This document shows, in pieces, positions 29,129 to 39,538 of a stretch of DNA of 64,000 nucleotides. The translations under genes and the position numbers were made by a program. The notes under the pieces were generated by a model. That model was not told the origin of the DNA. It made no database searches and worked only from the letters and a program-made list of their open reading frames with translations. The stretch is from Endozoicomonas sp. 8E (lineage in GTDB: Bacteria; Pseudomonadota; Gammaproteobacteria; Pseudomonadales; Endozoicomonadaceae): the NCBI RefSeq assembly GCF_032883915.1, contig NZ_CP120717.1, positions 6,216,501 through 6,280,500 of the forward strand, given 5' to 3'. How positions within the stretch are numbered: the stretch's first letter is position 1; each line of letters begins with the position of its first letter.

Positions 29129-31159
29129 ATTATTAAACACTTACTCTTTGCTGCAGTGCTGCTACTGCCGTTGTCTGTCGTCTGTCAGGCAGAACCGTGG
29201 ACAGGACGTTATACTGTTGAGCCTGAACAGAACGGTGGTTTTCCAAACCAGAGATTTTCTATTAAGCGTGACCGTCTGACACTGCCAGTCACTCCGTTAG
29301 ACATTGTCGATACATGCGGACATGAAGCATCAGCTTCGCTCTCTGACAATAAACGACACAGACAAATCAACTACGGAGTAAAAACGACCATTATCGGGTC
29401 AATTTCATGGCAGCGGCTTTACGCTACAAACCTGCTGGTTGCATGTGAACTGATCCTGACCACCAAAGGCACTCTCCTGAACTCCAATTTTTATTCATGG
29501 TTACCTGTAGAATTGGTTGTCGTTTGGCTTTTAAAAAGCTACTGGTCCCCCCATTCACCGCTGTTTAAGCCGATTGAACGACAGACGGGCCAGATTCATA
29601 CGTTTGCAGCCATCACTACTGCGCCTGATTCCGGAGATAGCCCATCACAATCAGCATCAGCCGACCAGCAGGCCCCACCGGCAAACGCCAGCCCTACAGG
29701 TTCTTTTACCGGCTTCCTTTATTCTGATTCTGCCGGTGGTAATGGAGACCCTCAACAACACCAACATACATTGGGTTTAGATTGTTTCGTCTCCCCCTGT
29801 AATGGCGTTTGTAGATACAGACTATCATACAGTAGCAGAGAGCCCTCTGGATGGCTGCTGAATTCCGTAGAAAGTTCGACAGGCTACGCAGGAATTTCCC
29901 CCAAACAAAGCTCATGCCCTCATTTAGCCAATGGATACTGCTTTGGTTGCGTGGGTCATTTTAATCCTGTAGATACTATAGATTCCCCGGGGCGCCTGCT
30001 TTTTGGTACGCTCAATGTCCGCCCTGAAATTCAACTCCAATGCTATTCTGGCGCACTATTGCTGGCGCATAGCATTGATGGCAACACAGCCAATAGCTAC
30101 AACTTTTTCGACGGGGTCGCCCTGGACGGGGTCGCCTTAGATGGGGTTGCCCTGCACTCAATGAGTGCAGAGGCCACCTCTACAAATGCCACTACCGGGC
30201 CATTCAATAATGATTGGCCAATACCTGATAATAGCTGTTTTCCTCCCGGAGGATCGCCTCCCGGAGGATCGCCTCCCGGAGGAACTTCATATTGTCAAAA
30301 AGCCCTGCCAGATCACAAAAAAAAAGACAACACCGGGCAAACAATCTGTGACAAGACCTTGGTCGGGGAGAATGGCCTGCGACGGCTATGCGGAATAGTC
30401 TGCAAGAACGCTAAATTCCTGACGGATCACAATAGAAGATACCACAGCAGCCAAAAAGCCTGTGACGTAAACGTGATCGGGGAAGATGGCCGTCTGCGGC
30501 CATGCGGGAAAATCTGCAAGCATGCCAGAGGTCTGTCATCTCACAAAACCAGACAACACTCCGGACAAAAAACCTGCAGTGCATCAGTGGTCGGGGAAGA
30601 TGGCCAGCATCGGCCATGCGGAATGGTCTGCAAGAATGCTCAGGCCCTGTCGGATCACAAAAGAAGATACCACAGCGGGTTACAAACCTGTAGCGCAATC
30701 GAGATCGGGGAAAATGGCCAAGCGCGGCTATGTGGAAAGGCCATCAAAAATCTTCAAGCCCTTGCGTATCACAAAAGAGTAAACCACACCGGGCAACAAA
30801 CCTGCAACGTGACTCTGGTCGGGAAAGATGGTCGGCAACAGCTATGCGGCAAAGTCTGCAAGAATGCTAAGGTCCTGTCATCTCACAAAAACAGAGACCA
30901 CTCCGGGCAAAAAACCTGTGGCGCGAAAGTGGTCGGCGAGGATGGCCTGCAACGATCATGCGGGATGGTCTGCAAGAGTACTAGAACTCTGTCAAATCAC
31001 AAAAAAAGAATCCACGGCGGTCCAGAAACCTGTAGCGTGACCGTGGTCGGAGAGGATGAGGAACTGCGGCTATGTGGAAAGGTCTGCAATAGTGCTCAAG
31101 CGCTGACAGCACACAGAAGGATTCATCGAAAACGCAGGCCCGTTGATGAGGACCAGTAA
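29129..31159 (+). CDS. Array gene 15: secreted 7-finger protein
   Basis: The proposed ATT start at 29129 gives 676 residues; the signal peptide matches gene 14. The linker has the DGVA repeat (from 30110) and three PPGGS/T units (30242-30286), one more than gene 14. Compared with gene 14, the first finger is replaced by a remnant (KALPDHKKKDN), and seven full units follow from about residue 407. Unit 4 has Ile in place of the third Cys (KAIKN). The tail is HRKRRPVDED. Function unknown. Confidence 0.78.
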   Translation: MIKHLLFAAVLLLPLSVVCQAEPWTGRYTVEPEQNGGFPNQRFSIKRDRLTLPVTPLDIVDTCGHEASASLSDNKRHRQINYGVKTTIIGSISWQRLYATNLLVACELILTTKGTLLNSNFYSWLPVELVVVWLLKSYWSPHSPLFKPIERQTGQIHTFAAITTAPDSGDSPSQSASADQQAPPANASPTGSFTGFLYSDSAGGNGDPQQHQHTLGLDCFVSPCNGVCRYRLSYSSREPSGWLLNSVESSTGYAGISPKQSSCPHLANGYCFGCVGHFNPVDTIDSPGRLLFGTLNVRPEIQLQCYSGALLLAHSIDGNTANSYNFFDGVALDGVALDGVALHSMSAEATSTNATTGPFNNDWPIPDNSCFPPGGSPPGGSPPGGTSYCQKALPDHKKKDNTGQTICDKTLVGENGLRRLCGIVCKNAKFLTDHNRRYHSSQKACDVNVIGEDGRLRPCGKICKHARGLSSHKTRQHSGQKTCSASVVGEDGQHRPCGMVCKNAQALSDHKRRYHSGLQTCSAIEIGENGQARLCGKAIKNLQALAYHKRVNHTGQQTCNVTLVGKDGRQQLCGKVCKNAKVLSSHKNRDHSGQKTCGAKVVGEDGLQRSCGMVCKSTRTLSNHKKRIHGGPETCSVTVVGEDEELRLCGKVCNSAQALTAHRRIHRKRRPVDEDQ

Positions 31160-31282
31160 ATGGCTTCAATGAGTTTGATCTGGCACCCATACTTTCATGA
31201 AGCTCTGCCTGATGAAGACTCTGGCTTTTAACAGAGTTTTTAACCTGAGGTCTCTGGCAGAAAAACACACTTATTGTCTTGA

Positions 31283-31321
31283 TCTATCCTTTTTCTCTCT
31301 ATACCAGAATGCAAGGATAGA
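31283..31321 (+). promoter_or_regulatory. Leader inverted repeat of array gene 16
   Basis: Perfect arms TCTATCCTT (31283-31291) and AAGGATAGA (31313-31321) are directly followed by ATT at 31322. Confidence 0.65.
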
Positions 31322-33343
31322 ATTATTAAACACTCAATCTTTGTAATACCGCTGTTTCTGCTATTGTCATTGTCTCTCATCTGTCAGGCCAAACCGTTGA
31401 CAAGACTTTTTATTGTCGAGTTTCAACATGATTCGGATTCTCCAAACCGGCACTTTTCTATAAAGCGTGCCCGACATGCATTGCCGGACGAACCGTCAGA
31501 CATAACTGGCACTAATGGCTATAAAGGATCACCTTCGCCGCCTGATCACAAACGACATGACTCTTATGCTTGCAAGGTGAAAACGTCCATTATTAAGTCA
31601 ATTTCGTGGCAATGGCTTTACGCCACTCACCTGCTGGTTGCGTACGAACTGACCGTGGCCACTAAAGAGACTCCTCCGGTCACCACTCCCTATTCATGGC
31701 TATCTGTAGAATTGATTATCACTGTTGGCTGGCTTTTAAAAAACTATTGGATCTCCGGTCCACCCCTGTTCAAGCCGTTCGAACAACATGAGGCAGCATC
31801 CATGCTGACAAAGGGGGATCAGGCATTTGCGATCATCACTATGATGCTCAACTCTGGAAATACCCCACAACAACACCAGCCACCAGAATCATTCAGCCAG
31901 CAAGACCCACAAGCCACCCCCCAATCTACTGGCTCTTTCAGAAACCCCTTTTATACCGACTCTGGCGGCAGTGACGGTGGCCCTCAGCAACAACTGCATA
32001 CTTTGGGTTTAAACTGTTTCGTCTATCCCTGTAATGGCGTTTGCAAGTTCCGATCATCATTCAACAGCAGCGAGTCCGCTGAATGGCCTCTGAATTCAGC
32101 AGACAGTCCGACAGGCCAACAACTTTATTGTAATGTCCCAACACTCGGGGATTTGCCAATCAGCTCTGATGACTTGGTTATAGTCAATGCTTTACTCAAT
32201 CTACGTGGTCTTGGTCTTATCGAAAAAACCGGTATGAACTGTGCACTTGTCACACAAACAACGGGGACTTCAGAGACGCAACAAACAACAGCGGGTTCAT
32301 CCCAATGGGATACGGGCCTGCCTCATCTTTCCCGGGCAGAGACAATACAGACCACAGACGACAGCGCGAAACCAACCTGTGACGTGACCGTGGTCGAGAA
32401 AGATGGTCAAAAACGGCCATGCGGTAGGGTCTACAAGAATGCAAAATCCCTGTCGGCTCATAAAAGAAAAGGCCACCCGGGGCAACGAACCTGCGCCATT
32501 AGCATGATTGGGAAAGATGGTCAGCAGCAGTCATGCGCGACGATTTGCAGCAATGTTCAAGCTCTGGTGTCTCATAAAAGCAGATGCCACTCCGGGCAGC
32601 AAACCTGTGATGTAAAAGTCATCGGAAGGGGTAGCCAAAAGCAGCCATGCGGACGGGTTTGCAAGAGTCCCAGAACACTCTTGGGTCAGAGACATAAATT
32701 GCACAGCAGGCAAAAAACCTGCGTTGTGACCGTAACCGGGGAGGATGGTCAGCAGCGGCCATGCGGGACGATCTGCAAGAACTCTCAAGCCCTTTCGAAT
32801 CACAAAAGAAGAAGTCACACCGGGCAACAAACCTGTGATATATCCGTGGTTGGAGAGGATGGTCAGCGGCAGCCATGCGGGACGATCTGTGGCAATGTTC
32901 AGGCTCTGGCGTCTCATAAAAGTAGATACCATACCGGGCTACGAACCTGTGACATCTCCGTTGCCGGAGAGGATGGCCAGCCGCGGCCATGCGGAAAGGT
33001 CTGCAACAATTCTAAAGCCCTGTCGGACCACAAAAGAAGACAACATACCAAACAACAAACCTGTGACGTAAAAATAGTCGCAAAGGATGGCCAGCTGCGG
33101 CCATGCGGAACGGTCTGCAAGAGTGCCAGAACTCTGTCGGATCACAGACAAAGAGTGCACCGCGAACAAAAAAACTGTGGTGCAAAAGTAGCCGCTATGA
33201 TTGGCCAGCCAAGGCCATGCGGAAGGGTCTGCATCAGTGCCAGAGCCCTGACGGATCACAAAAGAGTACACCGAAAACGCAAGTCCGGTGACGCGGACAC
33301 GGAAGATGACCTCAGCCCTCAGAGAGCCAAAGTGAATAAGTAA
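31322..33343 (+). CDS. Array gene 16: secreted 8-finger protein
   Basis: The proposed ATT start at 31322 gives 673 residues: MIKHSIFVIPLFLLLSLSLI ending CQA-KPL. The Cys-rich segment lacks its second half: after CFVYPCNGVC it passes to a polar region with a single CNVPTLG. Eight fingers start at about residue 353. Unit 3 has Gln in place of the first His (LLGQRHK), and unit 8 starts NCGAKV. The tail is HRKRKSGDAD. Function unknown. Confidence 0.78.
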   Translation: MIKHSIFVIPLFLLLSLSLICQAKPLTRLFIVEFQHDSDSPNRHFSIKRARHALPDEPSDITGTNGYKGSPSPPDHKRHDSYACKVKTSIIKSISWQWLYATHLLVAYELTVATKETPPVTTPYSWLSVELIITVGWLLKNYWISGPPLFKPFEQHEAASMLTKGDQAFAIITMMLNSGNTPQQHQPPESFSQQDPQATPQSTGSFRNPFYTDSGGSDGGPQQQLHTLGLNCFVYPCNGVCKFRSSFNSSESAEWPLNSADSPTGQQLYCNVPTLGDLPISSDDLVIVNALLNLRGLGLIEKTGMNCALVTQTTGTSETQQTTAGSSQWDTGLPHLSRAETIQTTDDSAKPTCDVTVVEKDGQKRPCGRVYKNAKSLSAHKRKGHPGQRTCAISMIGKDGQQQSCATICSNVQALVSHKSRCHSGQQTCDVKVIGRGSQKQPCGRVCKSPRTLLGQRHKLHSRQKTCVVTVTGEDGQQRPCGTICKNSQALSNHKRRSHTGQQTCDISVVGEDGQRQPCGTICGNVQALASHKSRYHTGLRTCDISVAGEDGQPRPCGKVCNNSKALSDHKRRQHTKQQTCDVKIVAKDGQLRPCGTVCKSARTLSDHRQRVHREQKNCGAKVAAMIGQPRPCGRVCISARALTDHKRVHRKRKSGDADTEDDLSPQRAKVNK

Positions 33344-33586
33344 CAAATTGAACAAGAAACAATCTGGATCTGCTCTGACACCCGTCCTTTCGTGAGGGTT
33401 AACGACTTTAGCGGAGCGATACGGGACAACCAAAAGACATTGATCGCCTTAAAGAATATCCGACGCTATACATATACTCGCCGGATAGCCCGTAATCATG
33501 CTCTTCTGATCCATCAGATGATGCAGAGGCGCCTCAAAGGTTTTTGATAGAAAGTTTTTAATAAAAAAACACACTTATTTTCTTGA
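33344..33586. other. Intergenic stretch with an unrelated insert
   Basis: The usual family intergenic sequence is interrupted by about 130 bp (about 33400-33535) that matches no other gap in the array. It has GCCGGATAGCCCGTAATC-type composition and no ORF. I see no clear inverted repeats. It may be a scar of a small insertion. Confidence 0.35.
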
Positions 33587-33625
33587 TCTATCCTTCCTTT
33601 CTGTAAACCAGAACGCAAGGATAGA
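33587..33625 (+). promoter_or_regulatory. Leader inverted repeat of array gene 17
   Basis: Perfect arms TCTATCCTT (33587-33595) and AAGGATAGA (33617-33625) precede ATT at 33626, although the gene behind is broken. Confidence 0.6.
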
Positions 33626-35238
33626 ATTATTAAACTCTCATTCTTTGCAGCACGGCTGTCGCTGGTATTATTTTTTTCTTTCCTCTCTCAGGCTGAATCA
33701 TGGAGAGAGTATTTTATTGTTGAGATTGGACAGGATACAGACTCTCCAAACCAAAGTTTTTCTACAGATCCCAATCGTCGCACAGTGTTGCCTGCCCGGT
33801 CAGACATTGTTCATACGAACCTCTATGAAGAATCAAATTCGCCGCCCGATAACAAACGACATATACCAAACGGCTATGGGATTAAAACAACCCTGATTGA
33901 GTCGGTTTCGTGGCAATGGCTTTACACCACTCATCTGCTGATTGCTTACGAACTGGTTCTGACAAGGAAAAACGCTCCTTTGAGCTACAACTCCTATTCA
34001 TGGCTGTCTCTAGAAGTGGCTGCCGGCTGGCTTTTGAAAAGCTATTGGAATCCGGACTCATTGCTGTTTAACCCAGTTAAACAGCAGACGGCATCTATAG
34101 TGAAGGGGGATCACTCGTTTGAAAACTTTACCATGATGTTTGGCTCTGGACAGAACGCACAACAATACCAGCCATCAGCATTAATCAGTCAGCAGGTCCC
34201 GCAAACTACACACTCTTTATGCGCTTTCAGTAGCCTCCTGTCTGATGAATCTTGTAGCGGTAACGGAGGGCCTCATCAACACTCACATACTTTGGGGTTA
34301 AATTGTTTCGTCTATCCCTGTAATGACATTTGCAGATCCCGACCACCATTCGATAACAGAGAGCCAGCTGAATGGCCGCTGAATTCCATAGGAGATTCGA
34401 CAGGCCAGACTGGAGTATACCCCGAACAAAGTTCATGCCCCTATTTGACCAGTTATGAACACCGCCTTTGTTTCATAGACCATCATGATCTTCCAAACGC
34501 TACAGATTCCAGAGAGAACTCGCTTTTCGAATCATTGAGTGATCACCCTGACATTCAACACTTTTGGAATTCAGATCAAGTATTTCAGCCATATCCCTGT
34601 TACATTAATGATCCATCTGATCTACAGCATCATCCTGAAGAAGCAGGGATTTCCTATACGCATATCCGCTTCTCCCCATCAACGGAGACTTCAGAAATAC
34701 AACAAATAACAGAATCATCGTAATTGAGTCAAAGCCAGCCTTATCTTTTCCAGACAGGCACAATTCAAGCCCCGGAATTAACTGATGATGGCATATTCCG
34801 AAAGACACTTTACCAACAAGCCCTGTCGGATGACAAAAGTAAAGCCTATATCGGACAAAAAGTCTGCGACATAACATTAGTCGTTGAGGACGGCCAGTCA
34901 CAGCCATGTGGGGTCGTCTGCAGGAGTGCTCAAGTCCTGTGGTATCACAAAAAAAAGACCACACCGGGCACAAAGCCTGTAAAGTAACCGTGGTTGGGAA
35001 GGATGGCCAGCGGCGACCATGAGAGAAAATCTGCAAGAATGACCAACTTCTGTCGAGTCACAAAAACAAAGTCCATACCGGGCGACAGAGCTGCCACGTG
35101 ATTGTGATCGGAAAGGATGACCAGCCACGACCATGTGGAATAGCCTGTAAAAGTGCTGCAGCTCTGACGACTCACAAAAGAAAACATCGAAAACGCAAGT
35201 CTGTTGATGTGTGCCAGATCGATGATCTCAGTCCTTAA
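33626..35238 (+). pseudogene. Array gene 17: paralog with several lesions
   Basis: From ATT 33626 the frame is open with family homology and has no canonical start before a GTG at 33785. It stops at TAA 34721-34723, where paralogs have CAA. Homology continues in the same frame to one finger, then a run of eight A (34949-34956) shifts the frame. In the new frame a second finger is cut by TGA (35030-35032, where paralogs have TGC), and a third finger with an RKRKS tail ends at TAA 35236-35238. With two nonsense codons and a frameshift, a full product is unlikely; a secreted N-terminal part without fingers (about 365 residues) could still be made. Confidence 0.78.
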
Positions 35239-35358
35239 AGAGGTAAAAATGCATAAGTAACGATCTGCTTCCAGTCTTTTCACGGTATTTTCCCGGTAAA
35301 GACTTTGGTTTTTAACAGAGGGCTTTTAATAGATATAAAATCACACTGACTTTCATGA

Positions 35359-35397
35359 TCTATCCTTCCTCTCTGTAAGCCGGAACCCAGGGATAGA
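35359..35397 (+). promoter_or_regulatory. Leader inverted repeat of array gene 18
   Basis: TCTATCCTT (35359-35367) faces AGGGATAGA (35389-35397), with a G-U wobble as in gene 5. ATT ATT CAA follows directly. Confidence 0.6.
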
Positions 35398-37257
35398 ATT
35401 ATTCAACACACACTTTCAACAACATTGCTGTTTCTGGAGTTGTCGTTTTCTGTCATCTGTCATGCCGAACAGCGGACAGAGCATTCTACTGTCGAGCTTC
35501 AACAGATAGCAGCTTCCCCAAAACAGAGCCCTTCCATGAGGCAGGATCGAAATACGTTGCCGGGCAAACCGTCAGATATTGCCGACACATTTGGTTATAA
35601 AAGATCCAGTTCGCCGCTTGATAACAAACGACACAAAAATTACGGTTTGACCATTATTGAATCGATTTCGTGGCAATGGCTTTACGCCTCCCATCTGCTG
35701 GTTACACACGAGCTGATCCTGACGACAAAAAACGCAGCTTTTAGCTACACCCCTTATTCATGGGTGCCTGTGGGAGTGGTTGTCGCTGTCGGTTGGCTTT
35801 TAGAAAGCTATTGGAACCGCAATTCACCTTCATTTAATAGCCCAATTGCACAACAGACAGCACTTATGTTGACACAGGGGAGTCATCAGTTTGCGATTAT
35901 CACTATGATGTTTGGCAACGGACATAACCAGCAGCAAAACCGGCCATCAGAATCATCAGGCCAGCAAGCCAGTGGAGCCCTCTCCCATCCAGCAGGCTCT
36001 TTCGCCAGGCCACTCTATATTCGCCCTGGTGGCGACAATGGACCCCCTCAACAACACATACATACTTTAGGTTTAAATTGTTTCGTCTATCCCTGTCATG
36101 GCGTTTGTCAATTCCGACTATCATTGGATACAAAGGATAGTGGAACATTGAGTTTCTTTAAAAGTTCGACAGACCACACTGAAGCACCTCCCGGACAAAG
36201 CTCATGCCACAATATAGCGGATGGTTATTGCCTTCCTTGCATGGTTCTTTTTCATCCTGTATACGCTGGAGGCTACCAACAAGAGTCGCTTCTCGGACCA
36301 ATGCATGCTTATTCTGGCTATCTTCTACTCCCATTTCATCCTGGCCCACTGTCTAAGCCGCAGGCCTATGGTATCGGTGGCAACCCGAGAGGCGGGGTCG
36401 CTATAGACGAAGTCGCTCTGGATCCAGTGAGCGCAAGATCTGTCAATACAACAGGCTCTGCCGGTCCACTCAATCATGAAGGGCCAATACCCGGGAATTT
36501 GAATTTAAACACTGATGATTTTATGGACATTATTGAAGCATATGATCTACAGAATCTTCTCGAAGAAACCGGGATTTCCTTTACATATGATCAAGCAAGC
36601 AGGGTTCAAGCATCGGTAGCACCTGATAATGTCATTTCTAAAACGACAGAGTGCCAACAAACCTTGTCAGATAAAGAAACCCGGAAATTAACCTGTGATG
36701 TGACAGTCATTGAGGAGGATGACCAGCAACGGCCATGCGGAAAGGCCTGCAATAGCGCTAAAGCCCTATATCGTCACAAAAGAAGAGCCCATACCGGTCA
36801 ACAAACCTGTGACGTAGCCCTGGTCGGGGAGAATGGCAGGCCGCAGCTATGCGGATCAGTCTGCAAGAATGTCGTAGCCCTGTCAGAGCATAAAAGAAGA
36901 TACCACAACGGACAAAAAATCTGTGACCTGACCGCGATTTTAGAGAATGGTCGGCGGCGGCCATGCGGAAAGGCCTTTCAGAATGCACGATTTCTGTCGG
37001 ATCACAAAAGAAAAGTTCACATGACGCAAAAAACCTGCCACATGATAGTGATTGAAGAGGATGGTCAGCAGCGGCCATGCGGAAGGGTCTACAAAAATGC
37101 CAACTCCCTGTCGAATCACAGGCAAAGAGAGCATAACGGGCAAAAAACCTGTAACTCTCTGGTGGTTGGAAAGGATGGTAAGCTTAGGCGATGCGGGACG
37201 GTCTACAAGAATTCTAAAACCCTGTCGGATCACAGAAAAAAGCATCGAGAACGCTAA
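35398..37257 (+). CDS. Array gene 18: secreted 5-finger protein
   Basis: The proposed ATT start at 35398 gives 619 residues, signal peptide ending VICHA-EQR. In the Cys-rich segment CPHL is replaced by CHNI. The linker is longer than usual and has its own version of the acidic DDFMDIIEAYDLQNL stretch. Five fingers start at about residue 433; unit 3 has Phe (KAFQN) and units 4 and 5 Tyr (RVYKN, TVYKN) in place of the third Cys. The protein ends early at HRER, so the basic tail is short. Function unknown. Confidence 0.77.
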   Translation: MIQHTLSTTLLFLELSFSVICHAEQRTEHSTVELQQIAASPKQSPSMRQDRNTLPGKPSDIADTFGYKRSSSPLDNKRHKNYGLTIIESISWQWLYASHLLVTHELILTTKNAAFSYTPYSWVPVGVVVAVGWLLESYWNRNSPSFNSPIAQQTALMLTQGSHQFAIITMMFGNGHNQQQNRPSESSGQQASGALSHPAGSFARPLYIRPGGDNGPPQQHIHTLGLNCFVYPCHGVCQFRLSLDTKDSGTLSFFKSSTDHTEAPPGQSSCHNIADGYCLPCMVLFHPVYAGGYQQESLLGPMHAYSGYLLLPFHPGPLSKPQAYGIGGNPRGGVAIDEVALDPVSARSVNTTGSAGPLNHEGPIPGNLNLNTDDFMDIIEAYDLQNLLEETGISFTYDQASRVQASVAPDNVISKTTECQQTLSDKETRKLTCDVTVIEEDDQQRPCGKACNSAKALYRHKRRAHTGQQTCDVALVGENGRPQLCGSVCKNVVALSEHKRRYHNGQKICDLTAILENGRRRPCGKAFQNARFLSDHKRKVHMTQKTCHMIVIEEDGQQRPCGRVYKNANSLSNHRQREHNGQKTCNSLVVGKDGKLRRCGTVYKNSKTLSDHRKKHRER

Positions 37258-37412
37258 GAGGCTACTGATGTATACCGGTACAATGACCTTAGTTCGTAAG
37301 TTCTATAAGTAATGACCCGACCAGACACCCGCTCTTTCAGCAGTTTTTGCCTAGTGCAATCTTTGACTTTTAATTAAAAGTTTTTGACAGAAAAACACAC
37401 TGACTTTCTTGA

Positions 37413-37450
37413 TCTATCCTTCCTTTCTGTAAACAAAATGCAAGGATAGA
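37413..37450 (+). promoter_or_regulatory. Leader inverted repeat of array gene 19
   Basis: Perfect arms TCTATCCTT (37413-37421) and AAGGATAGA (37442-37450) have a 20-base loop, one base shorter than the others, directly before ATT at 37451. Confidence 0.65.
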
Positions 37451-39538
37451 ATTATTAAATTCTCACTCTTTGCCACATCGCTGTTGCTATTGCAAATGCC
37501 GTCCCTGTCTGTCATCTGTCAGGACGAGCCGTGGACAGAACGTTTTATTGTCGAGCTTGTAGAGGACGCAGGTTCTCCAAACCAAAGTTTTTCTGTATGG
37601 CAAGACCGGCAAATATTACCGGGCAACCTGTCAGACATTGCCGAGACAAACGGCTATTCAGGATCCTTTTCGATGCCTGATGACAGACGACACAGACCTC
37701 TCAGTTACGGAGAAAAAACGCCCCTCATTGAGTCGACTTCATGGCAATGGCTTTATGCCACTCGCCTTCTGGTTAGTTACGAACTGTTCCTGACAACCAG
37801 AGATTCCTATCCCAACTTCCACCCTTATTCATGGCTACCGGCCGAGGCATCTATCGCTGTCGGTTGGCTTTTAAAAAACTACTGGAACCCGGATTCACCA
37901 CTGTTTAACCTGATTGAGCAACAGACGGCATCTATTTTGACACAAGGGGATTACCTGTTTGCAATCACCACTATGATGCCTGACTCCGGAAATGAACAAC
38001 AAGGCCAGCCATCTGAATCATCCTGCCAGCAAGCCCCAAAAACCACCACCTACCCTGCAGACCCTTTTACCACACCACAGCATCCTGGCTCAGGAGACGG
38101 CAACAGAGATCCTCAACAATACTCACATACTTTGGGTTTAAATTGTTTCTTACACCCCTGTCATGGTGTTTGCTGGTTCCGACCATCTTCCGAAAATACA
38201 CACTCAATGAGTACGGGGGCAACAACTAATGATCAATCCGGGTCACTCAATGATGATGTGCCGATGTTCAGGCATTTTCCTATCACCCCTGATGACTGGG
38301 ATATAGTCAACGGATTACTCAATCTACGTGGTCATAGTATTCTCGAAGATACCGGGGCTTCCTGTCCCCATACCAATGTCCCGCCCCAATTGGAGACTTT
38401 AAAAACACAACAAACAAAAGGATCATCACAAGGGGTTTCAGGCCCACCTCATCTTTCCCAGTCAGGCGCAATAAAAGCCACAGGCTCCAGTTCGCAACCA
38501 ACCATTGAAGAGAGTATGGTCGGGGAAAATGATCAAAAGCGACCATGCATAAAGGTCCTTAACGATACCAAAGCTCTGTCGGATCACAAAAGCAGAGACC
38601 CCACAGAACAACAAACCTGTACCGTGACCGTGATGGGGGAAGATGGCCAGAAGCAGCCATGTGGAACAGTCTGCAAAAATATTAAAGCCTTGAAGGGTCA
38701 CAAAAGAAGAAACCACACCGGGCAACAGACTTGCAACATATCAGTGGTCGAGCAGGATGGTCTGCAGTGGCCTTGCGGAAAGGTCTGCAACAATTCTCAA
38801 GGCCTGAAGGATCACAAAATAAGACACCATAGCGTGCAACGTATCTGTAGCACTACCATAATCGCGGAGAATGGCCAACAGCGACCATGCGGGAAGGCCT
38901 GCAACAATGCTCAAGCCCTGAAAGATCACAAAAGAAGACAACACTGCTCACAAAAATACTGCGACGTAACCGTCGTCGGGCAGGATGGCCTGCCACGGTC
39001 TTGCGGGGCAGTCTTCAAGAATTCTGGATCACTGTCATGTCATAAAAACAGGATCCACAGTGGGCAACAAACCTGTGACGTGACTGTGGTCAAAGAGAAT
39101 GGCCACCAGCAGTCATGCGGGAGGGTATGCAAAAATGCTCAAGCCCTGCTGAATCACAAAAGAAGCAAACACACCAGGCAACAAATCTGTCACACGAGAG
39201 TGGTCAAGGAAGATGGCCAGCAGTGGCCATGCGGGAAAGTTTTCAGGAGTGCTCAAGCCCTGTCAACTCACAAAAGCAGAATCCATAGCGGGCAACAAAC
39301 CTGTGACGCAAGATTGGTCAAGGAAGATGGCGAGCAGCGACCATGCGGGACGGTCTGTAAGAGTAAGCAGGCCCTCTCGGACCACAAAAGAAAAAACCAC
39401 ATCGGGAAACAAACCTGCAATGTAGCAGTGGTCGGGAAGAGTGGTCAGAAGCGGCCATGTGGGACGGTCTGCAAGAATGCTCGAAACCTGTTGGATCACA
39501 AAAGAGTGCATCGAAAACGCAAGCATGACGATGACTAA
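37451..39538 (+). CDS. Array gene 19: secreted 9-finger protein
   Basis: The proposed ATT start at 37451 gives 695 residues with MIKFSLFATSLLLLQMPSLS ending ICQD-EPW. The Cys-rich segment keeps CFLHPCHGVC but lacks the CPH part. A single copy of the SMSTGATTN-type unit that is triplicated in gene 23 lies in the linker. The first finger (about residue 352) is degenerate (no first Cys, V-L-N for the third). Eight more fingers follow from residue 390; units with VFKN or VFRS have lost the third Cys. The tail is HRKRKHDDD. The stop overlaps the next ATG (ATGACTAA). Confidence 0.78.
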   Translation: MIKFSLFATSLLLLQMPSLSVICQDEPWTERFIVELVEDAGSPNQSFSVWQDRQILPGNLSDIAETNGYSGSFSMPDDRRHRPLSYGEKTPLIESTSWQWLYATRLLVSYELFLTTRDSYPNFHPYSWLPAEASIAVGWLLKNYWNPDSPLFNLIEQQTASILTQGDYLFAITTMMPDSGNEQQGQPSESSCQQAPKTTTYPADPFTTPQHPGSGDGNRDPQQYSHTLGLNCFLHPCHGVCWFRPSSENTHSMSTGATTNDQSGSLNDDVPMFRHFPITPDDWDIVNGLLNLRGHSILEDTGASCPHTNVPPQLETLKTQQTKGSSQGVSGPPHLSQSGAIKATGSSSQPTIEESMVGENDQKRPCIKVLNDTKALSDHKSRDPTEQQTCTVTVMGEDGQKQPCGTVCKNIKALKGHKRRNHTGQQTCNISVVEQDGLQWPCGKVCNNSQGLKDHKIRHHSVQRICSTTIIAENGQQRPCGKACNNAQALKDHKRRQHCSQKYCDVTVVGQDGLPRSCGAVFKNSGSLSCHKNRIHSGQQTCDVTVVKENGHQQSCGRVCKNAQALLNHKRSKHTRQQICHTRVVKEDGQQWPCGKVFRSAQALSTHKSRIHSGQQTCDARLVKEDGEQRPCGTVCKSKQALSDHKRKNHIGKQTCNVAVVGKSGQKRPCGTVCKNARNLLDHKRVHRKRKHDDD

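Noticed and set aside
448-33433. Many long minus-strand ORFs across the finger repeats
   Set aside because: They mirror the 114-bp periodic coding sequence, share the same period, have low-complexity hydrophobic products and no ribosome binding sites. They are antisense shadows.
37384-37389. TTGACA as a -35 box before the leader (also near 42090)
   Set aside because: No fitting -10 box lies 16-18 bases downstream, and TTGACA is changed in most other leaders.
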